A DNA stretch of 64,000 nt, taken from positions 2,128,874-2,192,873 of the forward strand of contig NC_043740.1 in assembly GCF_004337985.1 (NCBI RefSeq), read 5' to 3'. The DNA is from Pyricularia pennisetigena (lineage: Eukaryota > Ascomycota > Sordariomycetes > Magnaporthales > Pyriculariaceae). This document shows positions 55,862-64,000 of this stretch, one piece after another (position 1 is the stretch's first letter; every line of letters begins with the position of its first letter). The position numbers and the translations under genes were made by a program. The notes below the pieces were generated by a model that was not told the origin of the DNA, did no database searches, and saw nothing but the letters and a program-made list of their open reading frames with translations.

Positions 55862-56963
55862 TGTTGAATATTTCGATGTAGAATACGAGAGGATAAGGCG
55901 TGAACCTGTAGACAGGTGAATGGGGCTGGATCTCTGCGCACTACAAAGTCCAGGTTATGAAGGGAGGGGTGTTTGTCGAGGTTTTAGAGGGCAGGTCGCG
56001 TGCAGATGCAAGCTGCTCTTGAAAGGACAGATAGTGGCTGTAGTTTTGAAATCGGAGGCTTGGAGAAGAGTGATAGGTGGTCTGAAAGATGCACTTAGGA
56101 GTCAAGTATCGTCAATGGGTCAAGTATTGTTCGGTGGAGGTAAGGCAAAATGTGTGAGGATTGTTTACTGTTTCGTCAAAAAAATTTGGCCGAAACGTCA
56201 CGACTGAACAGCTTCTGTCCATTCGAATCTGGGCCAAACAAGCTCCTGGTTCGGATCTTAACACCCCACACCCCTGCTTTAACAGGGAGCACTGAGTAGG
56301 TACCCGCCCTAACCTGAAGCACGGGCCCATTCCTTGTACCATAGTACTGTGGGATGATGCTATTGCTTGGTATTTACGATAGTGACGGTAAAATGCAGAC
56401 CCTTGGAGGTGGAAAAGAACCGTGGAGAAGCCCTGAGAATCAGTAGCGAGCGAATCAAGGGGCCACGCTATATGGCTGGTCCTGTCCTAGCCATGTACCA
56501 CAAGTATGGCACTCACACTCAAGTTCGCGCCGTATCTGCCCGATCTAATGGCAATTCAATTGCGATTCACTTGCTACTAGTTTGCGATTGAAATTTGCGA
56601 TCAGATTAAAGTTAGCATTTAATATCAACGCAGGTAAGATACTAATTAGTACTGAATGGGTCATGACGGAGGAGGAATGCATGCTATATAACGTTTCCCA
56701 CATTATGTTCGTTGTAATTACATTGTTCGTATGTTCACTTAGGGCGACTAGCCTGAAGATGTAAGGAGCAAGGCGTGCATAACAAGAGCATGCTTGAACA
56801 CGACGGTTGCTAGACTAGACTAGCACTGATGGGGTTCCTGTTCTAGAATCCCAGTCGTGAATGATGCTTATACACCCACCAGCCGCAGCTCAATTGTCGC
56901 AATGCTCCTCTTCGCAGCCCATATCAGATGGGCATCATAAAACTAGATACAATCACTTGGTAT
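55862..56963. other. Intergenic between tandem minus-strand genes
   Basis: Promoter of the Yag7-like gene and 3' flank of CENP-W. The central part (56550-56800) is AT-rich. No gene was recognised. Confidence 0.5.
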
Positions 56964-57476
56964 TCATAGCTTGAATTTGGAGAGCGAGTCCTAAATGTCG
57001 AAGATTGCTGGTCAACTCTTCCATGTAGTGGCAAAAAACAGTTGGGGTGCTTTGTTACTCACTGGCGTGACTTTCTTGACGCTCCTTGGAGTGATGCCTT
57101 TCTCGCCAGCCTTTTTGCTCTCAATTGCTGCTTCCTTCACCACACTGAGAACAAATAAGTAAAAAAAACGTTCCTTGTGTCAGCGTGGCGATAAAGATTC
57201 CATGGAAATATGGGAATGCATTGTTTTTGCTTACGTCTGCAAGAAGCGGATATAGTCGACGAATATCTATCAATTAGATTGAACGGGTATTAGTGGGGAA
57301 ACAATGTGAATACGATACCGCGCGTGATGAAAAGCAGTCAAGACGCGTCCAGGATGCTGGCGGCTTGGGGCCTCACTGACCGTGACGTCGGCATCCTTGC
57401 TAACATTGCAATCGGACTCGGCCTTGATGATTTTCTTGACGGTCGCCCGTGGATAAAGCTTCCGTCCTGGAGCCAT
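56964..57476 (-). CDS. CENP-W histone-fold kinetochore protein, four short exons
   Basis: Probable CENP-W (yeast Wip1), histone-fold partner of CENP-T in the inner kinetochore. Exons 57476-57381, 57266-57235, 57144-57063 and 56990-56964 join to 78 residues. The parts match the family order: MAPGRKLYPRATVKKIIKAE, then CNVSKDADVT joined to IFVDYIRFLQT, then VVKEAAIESKKAGEKGITP with RSVKKVTP, ending DSLSKFKL. This is the three-helix histone fold, with the basic start and the Y-R--VKKI-K motif. Every junction keeps frame; donors are GTCAGT, GTAAGC and GTGAGT. No exon exceeds 96 bases, so ORF scans miss it. It is divergent from prefoldin 4 with 345 bases between starts. Confidence 0.83.
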
Positions 57477-57821
57477 TATCGCCACTTGTTCATCCCTTGG
57501 CGACCAGGCAGCTCACTTGGTTTTGATGCGGAGGACGAGAAAAGCGCGTGGGGATAAAGTTGATTGAGTTATGGCCGAGGGCCAGATTGTCGGTCCATGG
57601 TTGAACCCGAACCCTACCAAAGCAATAATGCAGCCCAGTAGAAATCAGAATACATTACAGTGTATTGCCGCACACAACGGCAATGACTTCGCACTGTAAC
57701 CAATCCAACTGTGGGATTAACATCTCAGTACACCAAAACAGCTTGCTAGGAGGCGGGATTTTGTAGAAAGCAGCCCCGACGTCAACAAAGTCACGGTGGG
57801 AAATAGTCAAACAAAGACAAG
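57477..57821. promoter_or_regulatory. Shared CENP-W / prefoldin 4 promoter
   Basis: 345 bases between divergent start codons, short enough to be one bidirectional promoter. No specific site was identified. Confidence 0.5.
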
Positions 57822-58167
57822 ATGCAGAGGCGAATGGTAGGTCTTTTTTGATATTATTTGATTGAGGGACATTTTCCATAAAGCACGGCGAAAAAATAAT
57901 GAGGAGCTAACCAGGGAAATGAAATGTTAAAAAATCTCACCCACCCCTCAGTTAACAAAAGAAGACGAGGTTACAGCCGGGGACGAGGTTCAAGTCCGCC
58001 GCGAGGACCAAGACAAGATCAACAGATTCAGCCGTCTGCACCAACGAGAGCTTGTACTCCAAGAGGAACTCAAAGCCAAGAACGTACGTTTTCCCCTTTG
58101 CATTTCCTGATTGTTTCGTATTTAATATGTATCAGTATCGTCCTCATATTCTCATTCCTCCAAACCC

Positions 58168-58198
<31 letters not shown>

Positions 58199-58564
58199 GA
58201 TAGTGCCTTCACTTATCAATACAATGATGCGCCCCCTTCTCCTTCACTCACAAGGCAGACTGACAAAAAAATCCATTGAAAAAAACCAAAAAAAAAAAAA
58301 CAGAAAGAAAAAGAGGAGCTCGACGACGTCACCATGGAGCTGGAGCTGGCCGATGAAGACGACTCGGTCCCCTACAAGGTCGGCGACGCCTTCTTCCACG
58401 TCCCTCTACCGCAGGCTCAGGAGATGCTCGGCACCTCGACCGCCAAGGTAGAGAGCCAGATTGAGGATATCGAGGACCGTCTGGGCTCGATCCGGGAGGA
58501 AATGACACAGCTCAAGGTCGAGCTGTATGCGCGCTTCGGAAAGAGCATCCAGCTGGAGACATGA
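57822..58564 (+). CDS. Prefoldin subunit 4
   Basis: Beta-type prefoldin subunit (yeast Gim3), part of the hexameric co-chaperone that hands actin and tubulin to the CCT chaperonin. Exons 57822-57836, 57952-58083 and 58304-58564 give 135 residues. The start MQRRM splices to LTKEDEVTAGDEVQVRREDQ, then INRFSRLHQREL and, across the second junction, KAKN-KEKEELDDVTMELEL. Conserved DSVPYKVGDAFFHVPLPQAQ and a second coiled coil follow. The first exon has only five codons (donor GTAGGT). Intron 2 (220 bases) contains two A runs, and its acceptor follows an A run rather than a pyrimidine tract. Confidence 0.94.
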
Positions 58565-59316
58565 AGCTGATGTGATGCTCGGCAGTCGCTCATTTGGACC
58601 TGTGCTAGAAACCATAGTCGGGATTTGACATTACAAAGCTGATGCCCACAGTTTAAAATGGTAAAGATTGATAGACTCAGTCAACTCAACTCTAGCCTTG
58701 GTTGCAACATTCAAGAGAGCACAACAAGTAGAATCTCATGACACTTGTACGACAGGGGAACTTATCTTTTTTTGAACGTGACTAGCCCGTGCAAGCTATA
58801 ATATATCTTATACTTGCACCAGAACTCATCGTTATCCCCCAAGTACTTCTGAACAACAGACAGAAACGAAATTGGTCATATGAGTGCAAACACAAATCAA
58901 CTATTGAAGAGAAGCCACAGAGAGAGAGAGAGAGACAGAGAGCGAAACAAAAAAGAAAAGAAAAAAAAACCCTCTTCAATCGTATCCGTATAGATAAATC
59001 CTGATACAGCACCCACAGTCAAGCTCTACTTGGCATAAAAGGTTCATCTGTCGTCTCGCATCTCCAACTGATCTCAGAAGAGCCGTCTGTCACTTCTCAA
59101 TCCATGCCAGTACCAACTCAAAGGAGTCCTCGTGGTCTGTAAATGAACTCTGGTCATAGGCGTATTAGCTGTAGAAGAATGTGTTTATCGTAGATGGATG
59201 ACAATACTCTTGTCGAGAGGTAAAAGGTCTCGTTATGTTGAGCTGCAAATAGCCAGCCAAAACCAGCATGTTGCTACAAAAGCTTACTAGTCTTAGCGTC
59301 TTGCGATGTTGATATA
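58565..59316. other. Intergenic between convergent genes
   Basis: 3' flanks of prefoldin 4 and of the 1117-codon gene; a GA-rich simple repeat lies near 58917-58975. Nothing else was recognised. Confidence 0.5.
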
Positions 59317-62300
59317 CTATGAAGTCTTTTGATGCGTGGGAGCCTGCAACGAGGGCCTTGTATCCGCCCCTCCATCTCTTGCGCATCCTGTGATTACTGT
59401 GTATGCACTCTTCGCCGACGCCGAACCATCATCCAAGTGAGCAGCTTTCCTATTCCCGGCACTTGATACCGCCGCAGATGTGGGACTCTCACAGTTCGAA
59501 ATTTGGCTACTTGGGGTCACGAAGACCTCGCTTTCACTGGCACTTGAACCTTTGGACCTCAGCAGCAGCTCTTGGTACAGCAAAATCCGATTATTGCATG
59601 GCGTAGTAGGGGCGATCGCTGGTCTGGAAGGGGTTGGCGATTGTTTGACCGGCAATGGCGCTTGCGCAATCATAGTCGTAGACTGCTCCCCCATACCGTC
59701 GATCGAACAGGACACATCCTTTAACATCGAGACAAAGTTTCTACCGATACCAGACAGTTCATCGTCGATCTGGCGTGCTTCAGCCGATTGTTGCCGGCTG
59801 TGTTGTGTCATCGTGCCTTTGAGCGACTCAATCTCATGCTCAAGTGCCTGTAGTTCCCGGAAGGCACCAGGACTCGGCTGAATTTGAAGCTCTGGATATT
59901 CAAGATTGGACAGGACTTGATCGCTGTTGGGGCCCAAGTGCCCAGAGTTGCCAGCTTCGCTCGCAGCATGCCCCCGGGCATCTCGAGAGGGAACGAGCTT
60001 ATCGAGGCTGACCTTCATGAGCTTGTTTAGCTTCCTAGATAAAACTTGAGATCCCCTCGTAAATTTCTTAGCAGATGCTGCTGTGGCTGCGGTCTTGGCG
60101 CTGTCTTGGTCAGTCAGCCATGTGGCAATGCCATCCACAGACTCAGACTTGACTGCAAAGTCCTTGGCTAGCACATGGCTCTCCTTGCTGGCCGGGCCAT
60201 TTCTCTGTTGTCTCGTGTGCGATGGGAACCTCGCCCACGACCTTGGGATGTTGCCGCCTGTAGGGTTTGTGTTGACAGTAGCTTCACATTTCTGACGAGC
60301 CCAGTCTTCCAAAGCCTGGTTGGACCGCTTGGAGCTCTTCAGGAACCCCTCGTATTCGTACTGCTGCTGACTTATTGACGTTCTCGTCTTGGAAATATCT
60401 GAGTGGCTCGTTCTGTGTATGCTGGACTCATTCACTGGTAATGTGCTTAATCTTGAACCCTCTCCCGTGCGGAGGGCGCACGGGCTGGGTGTCCTTAGGC
60501 TGCTCCTCTTGCTACTGCCACAGATGAGAGACCGACGTTCGTCGGCCTCGGCCCTGATCGCACGCCGCCAAGCATCTTCGGTGCTTTCTGGTCTGTTGGA
60601 AAAATGGAATGAAGACTCTATGTGCAGTGACGACATGCCAACAGCCACTACTGGGCGCGGAAAGTGCTTGCTCCCAACGGGGACTCCACCAGATGCTGAG
60701 AGTTGTGCCCCTGCCAAGCCAACCCCATCATCACTTGTTGGGACTCGAGAGGCAAGTTTTGCTCTTTTTGGCATGGCAAGATGCAGAAGTGTGAGTAATG
60801 ACGGTCTCTCAGTTGACTGCTTGTCATGCTGCTCTTCAAACTCCTCTCTGAAGCGACTTGAAGACTGCAACTTGACTACACGTCCCGGAGTAAATCTCTT
60901 TGGGATAGACAAGAGCTCTGTCTCACGACGATAGTAGCTAGATGATTCGGACACTGCTCCTGATGGTGCAAGGGAAACGGTCCCAACACTTTCTAGTACC
61001 GGGAGGCTGACAGTTGAGATGTTGCCTTGGACCATGCAAACCCTGCTGCCCTGATTTCTGGACGAGTCTCGGTTGGAAAATGGCTGGAGCCATTTGGTTG
61101 CTAAACCGAACCCTAGATTCAAGCCGATTAAGTTGCTCATTGACGTTGAGCTTCGGCAGGTGTTATTTGGTTGAAGATTATCAGTTTGCTTGTTGCCGCC
61201 GTCGCAACAAGGCATTGTTCCAGAGCCGTATCTATGTGCCTCCAGAACTGATGATGGTGCTGAAGGTGGATGAACCGAACAGTCAGAGCTCGCTATATGG
61301 GAGCAATCGGCATCCCCAAGAGCTCCACCACGAAGGACGGTGGCGTCTTGAAGCTCGCTGGGACCTGTGTTTACCGGAGAGACGTCCACACCTGGCTGCA
61401 GGGTCAAGTTATCGGCGGCAGAGGGTGGTTTTACCTGTCCAGGCTCTCCGCCATCGCTTGGTCCATCATGGCGCGCGACGGGCAGTTCATCGTGGTGGCT
61501 TGTTCCCGAGAAATTACAGAGTTCCTGGCATCTCAGCCATGTCTTCATGGGTGAGTGGTCCAGATCGAGTGCATCAGAAACGGGCGGAGACTTTGATCGG
61601 GACTTGGAATACACTCCAGGCCGCTGTGGAGACCGAGAAGTACGACGTGGCGCTCGCCCAATGATGGTCTCCTTGAAGTCGATCGTTGTCTGGCGCTTGA
61701 TGTCTTTGGGCGAGATACCGCCATTGACCACGACCGCCGTGACGGCCTGCCTGCTGACACTATGGGTATTTTCCGAGGCTAACAAAGATCCAAATGAAGA
61801 TCCTGTTGCGCTTGATCCCAGGACTTGTGTTGAATGAGAACTAGACGATGGAGGTGGTAAGGAGTTCCTTCGTTCGCGAAGAGCAGCCCGAGAAGCCGGT
61901 CGTAAGGAGTGCGGATTATCTGTGGACGTCATGTATTCTGGGCAGCTCACTCGACGTGGGTTGTGAGAAGCTTCTTTTACCGCCGCAGTTTCTGACTTGT
62001 TTGCCCGATTGGGCGAGGAGGGATTTGACTCTTCAGTTGCCACGGGGTTACTGTCAGATCCAACATCCTCGATAGCCTCGATGACGGAAAACTCGAGATT
62101 GTCACGCGGTCCTCCGCCGGGGAGCTGGTCACAATGAGGCAGTGGTGCCGACAATCTCAAGACGGTTGATGGAACATCGCTGTCCATATCTCGGCTGTCT
62201 TCGGTCTGTAGCTCTTCTTGTATTCTCTTTCGCATAAGACGTCGCAGTTCAGCCCGGCGAGCAAGCTCCTCGGTGCTACTGCCGACTGTGGTCCGAGACT

Positions 62301-62670
62301 GCCGTTGGAGAGAGTCCTGCGAAATATGTTTTCGTAGGTGAGTTTTGACAAAATGAAGAGTACTCGAAGCCCTACTTCTCCTTGGTTGGGGTGAATCGGG
62401 TCCGCTGTCGGAATCATCGATGACCAGCTCGCAGATCTCGGCGAGCTCCAATGGGGCTCCCGGAATCGGAGTGGCCAGAGGCAGGGAGCATTTTGATTGA
62501 CTCGGGTGAGCGACTGGGCTTGGTTCGGTGACAGGAAGTTGGCTTGGTTGTGAGATCGTAGGAAGAATAGCAGGAGGTGGTAGTGATGGTATCACCGGCC
62601 CATCGCGAGCCGGCGTCGACTTCTTGTCCTTATTGGGCGCTCGACGGCCACAACAGCAGAAGACAGCCAT
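59317..62670 (-). CDS. Large Ser-rich hypothetical protein with N-terminal Cys cluster
   Basis: Uninterrupted 1117-codon gene of no recognised family. It starts MAVFCCCGRRAPNKDKK; the triple cysteine next to basic residues is a likely palmitoylation and membrane-tethering signal. The rest is largely Ser/Pro/Arg-rich and disordered, with many SP/RS sites (RTSRSPQRPGVYSKSRSKSP). Islands of order occur around EELARRAELRRLMRKRIQEE (charged helix), QEDAWRR-like TEDAWRRAIRAEADERRSLI, and a C-terminal coiled coil near FRELQALEHEIESLKGTM followed by DELSGIGRNFVSMLKD. A role as a membrane-associated scaffold or phospho-target is inference. Lack of introns over 3.3 kb is notable here. Confidence 0.85.
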   Translation of the reverse strand: MAVFCCCGRRAPNKDKKSTPARDGPVIPSLPPPAILPTISQPSQLPVTEPSPVAHPSQSKCSLPLATPIPGAPLELAEICELVIDDSDSGPDSPQPRRSRASSTLHFVKTHLRKHISQDSLQRQSRTTVGSSTEELARRAELRRLMRKRIQEELQTEDSRDMDSDVPSTVLRLSAPLPHCDQLPGGGPRDNLEFSVIEAIEDVGSDSNPVATEESNPSSPNRANKSETAAVKEASHNPRRVSCPEYMTSTDNPHSLRPASRAALRERRNSLPPPSSSSHSTQVLGSSATGSSFGSLLASENTHSVSRQAVTAVVVNGGISPKDIKRQTTIDFKETIIGRAPRRTSRSPQRPGVYSKSRSKSPPVSDALDLDHSPMKTWLRCQELCNFSGTSHHDELPVARHDGPSDGGEPGQVKPPSAADNLTLQPGVDVSPVNTGPSELQDATVLRGGALGDADCSHIASSDCSVHPPSAPSSVLEAHRYGSGTMPCCDGGNKQTDNLQPNNTCRSSTSMSNLIGLNLGFGLATKWLQPFSNRDSSRNQGSRVCMVQGNISTVSLPVLESVGTVSLAPSGAVSESSSYYRRETELLSIPKRFTPGRVVKLQSSSRFREEFEEQHDKQSTERPSLLTLLHLAMPKRAKLASRVPTSDDGVGLAGAQLSASGGVPVGSKHFPRPVVAVGMSSLHIESSFHFSNRPESTEDAWRRAIRAEADERRSLICGSSKRSSLRTPSPCALRTGEGSRLSTLPVNESSIHRTSHSDISKTRTSISQQQYEYEGFLKSSKRSNQALEDWARQKCEATVNTNPTGGNIPRSWARFPSHTRQQRNGPASKESHVLAKDFAVKSESVDGIATWLTDQDSAKTAATAASAKKFTRGSQVLSRKLNKLMKVSLDKLVPSRDARGHAASEAGNSGHLGPNSDQVLSNLEYPELQIQPSPGAFRELQALEHEIESLKGTMTQHSRQQSAEARQIDDELSGIGRNFVSMLKDVSCSIDGMGEQSTTMIAQAPLPVKQSPTPSRPAIAPTTPCNNRILLYQELLLRSKGSSASESEVFVTPSSQISNCESPTSAAVSSAGNRKAAHLDDGSASAKSAYTVITGCARDGGADTRPSLQAPTHQKTS

Positions 62671-63558
62671 TTCGTATAGAGGAGCCAGAGCAGAGCACCT
62701 CGAACGTATGTGTTATGCTCCCGGGTCTTTCTCTGGCAAACAAAGAATGGCATTTGGCATGAAGAGAATGTCAGGACTTGGACAGACTAAAAGAAGGATA
62801 CAGTCCAAGCTGCTTCGCACACCGCACAACGTCTCAAGGGACATGAACTTGCCAGAATGGCGAGAAGAGAGCCCCTATAACGCCAAGAAAATAGTATTGA
62901 CTGGCAAATGTCACTTGATAGTGCACCTTCCACTGATCCTCTCTCGAAAATTCAGTGCTTTCAAGATAGCGCTTCAGATAGGTACCGTACCTACCCAGAT
63001 GTCCAGTTGGGATAAGCGTAGTTACCCATTTGCTCGGAACGATCGACTTTACAATCAGAGTTATCCAACTATGTTGCAGGAAGGTGCAGTAGCCTAAATG
63101 GCCCAACACCGTGGCAAGAGAAACAACGCCTACCTAGGTACCTACCTTACTTAGGAACCTAGGTCAGCAACCGATCGACAGTAACTACCTGCCCAGTGAA
63201 GGGTTGCAGAAACAGACGTGGACAGATCGGACACCTTGACTGGGTGGCAGACCCTCTCCCTATCCCATCTACTCACATTTCTGTTAGCCCTTTGGAAACC
63301 CCCAGTCCTTAGGTGCGAGATCGAAAAGCGTGCCAAGGTAGCTCGTGATGGCCCTCGGCGGCAATGTACCGAGAGGGTTATTGTTCAGAGTAGAATTAAT
63401 ATAATAGATTTTCAAGATAAGCACTAGAGCGCACTGTGGGTGTGCTGTCGGTAGTAATTAATCGTAACAATCGTACATCTGATACTGTTCGCATCTTTAT
63501 CTGTCACTTCACTAGGTTTGATATTATATCCGAGTCGCAAGTAACTGTCTGTAGCCTT
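62671..63558. other. Intergenic between tandem minus-strand genes
   Basis: Promoter of the large hypothetical gene and 3' flank of the edge gene. TACCTAGGTACCTACC-type words lie near 63130-63160. A 189-codon ORF at 62528-63097 is mostly antisense to the start of the large gene and is not supported. Confidence 0.5.
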
Positions 63559-64000
63559 TCAGTTGGAGAATCCCAAGGTAGCATCACTCCAAAGATCGTT
63601 CAAATTAAGGCCGAGGTTTTCAAGATTGAATTCGGGATTGAATGAAGATTGTGGCAGTGCAGGTATCTACCAAAACAAGTTGCAAAAGAAATTAGCAAGT
63701 TGCTATGTCTGCTATAGATAGAGTAATGAAAAGAGAAGAGTACGAAAGCCCTTACACTTGGATCAACCACGGGATTGAGCCACCAAGGAGTCGGCGGAGC
63801 CTCTCCAGGGTGAACTCCATTCATTGCCGAGCCTTGAGAGCTAGGAATAGCAAAAGGCGTAATGGACTATTTAAACAAGTCAGTTCAGCAAGCAATCATA
63901 CGAAGGGGAGTTGCATCAAGGAAACAATAGTCGTCACACACCTTTTGCCTCTCTCCGCCCTCGTAGTTCTGCGGTTGCTGCAGAGCGCCTCTGTTTGACA
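63559..64000 (-). CDS. 3' end of an unidentified gene running off the right edge (partial)
   Basis: Three exons on the minus strand: 64000 (cut)-63942, 63866-63756 and 63666-63559. Joined, they read in one frame through QQPQNYEGGERQK, then SITPFAIPSSQGSAMNGVHP and PPTPWWLNPVVDPS, then IPALPQSSFNPEF, ending NDLWSDATLGFSN and stop. Donors are GTGTGT and GTAAGG; acceptors ATAG and GTAG. The Pro/Gln/Asn-rich, Trp- and Asp-containing tail resembles the activation-type C-terminus of fungal transcription factors, but no domain is visible, so the identity is open. The start lies outside the window. Confidence 0.65.

Overview
The window is nuclear DNA of a filamentous ascomycete. The evidence is genes with several short introns (GT..AG, branch sites of the CTAAC type), ATP-citrate lyase encoded by two adjacent divergent genes, a CFEM/Pth11-type receptor, a GPI-anchored GH72 glucanosyltransferase, and compact spacing with pyrimidine-rich leaders. 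Frequent TAGGTACCTACC-like intergenic words suggest a Sordariomycete, perhaps Magnaporthales; that placement is an inference from style, not from a search. Four N gaps are present (37349-37412, 40379-40405, 41631-42055, 45555-45589), each next to a homopolymer.

Layout. 0.1-8 kb: peroxisomal ABCD transporter, PGA1-like GPI-mannosyltransferase partner, WW-domain protein, RNase P/MRP zinc-ribbon subunit. 8.9-10.8 kb: a secreted mucin-like protein with an internal duplication. 10.8-15.2 kb: a 4.5-kb stretch without a convincing gene. 15.2-17.7 kb: cobalamin-independent methionine synthase. 19.2-27 kb: chromosome-biology block with CENP-Q-like and Nkp2-like kinetochore subunits, an ER thioredoxin-like protein between them, and EAF3, whose first intron contains a complete separate gene. 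27.7-36.4 kb: mitochondrial uL30, the divergent ACL1/ACL2 pair, ribosomal protein uL15. 38.4-44.5 kb: cell-surface genes (GH72 enzyme, DUF2470 membrane protein, CFEM receptor). 45.9-53 kb: OB-fold protein, an intron-containing tRNA-Leu(AAG), Cdc10-type septin, mitochondrial bL32, SKI8. 54-64 kb: Yag7-like RGG protein, a four-exon CENP-W gene, prefoldin subunit 4, an 1117-residue unknown protein, and the 3' end of a gene running off the right edge.

Connections. ACL1 and ACL2 encode the two subunits of one enzyme (cytosolic acetyl-CoA) from one shared intergenic region. CENP-Q, Nkp2 and CENP-W belong to the same inner-kinetochore assembly (CCAN) and lie within 38 kb, though not contiguously; ACGCGT words occur near all three. 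Exon structures were read by eye from splice signals, reading frame and family similarity. No search, RNA data or computation was available. No CRISPR array, rRNA gene or recognisable transposon was seen. The most unusual items are the gene nested in the EAF3 intron, the cryptic CENP-W gene, and several genes whose start codon sits on its own micro-exon.
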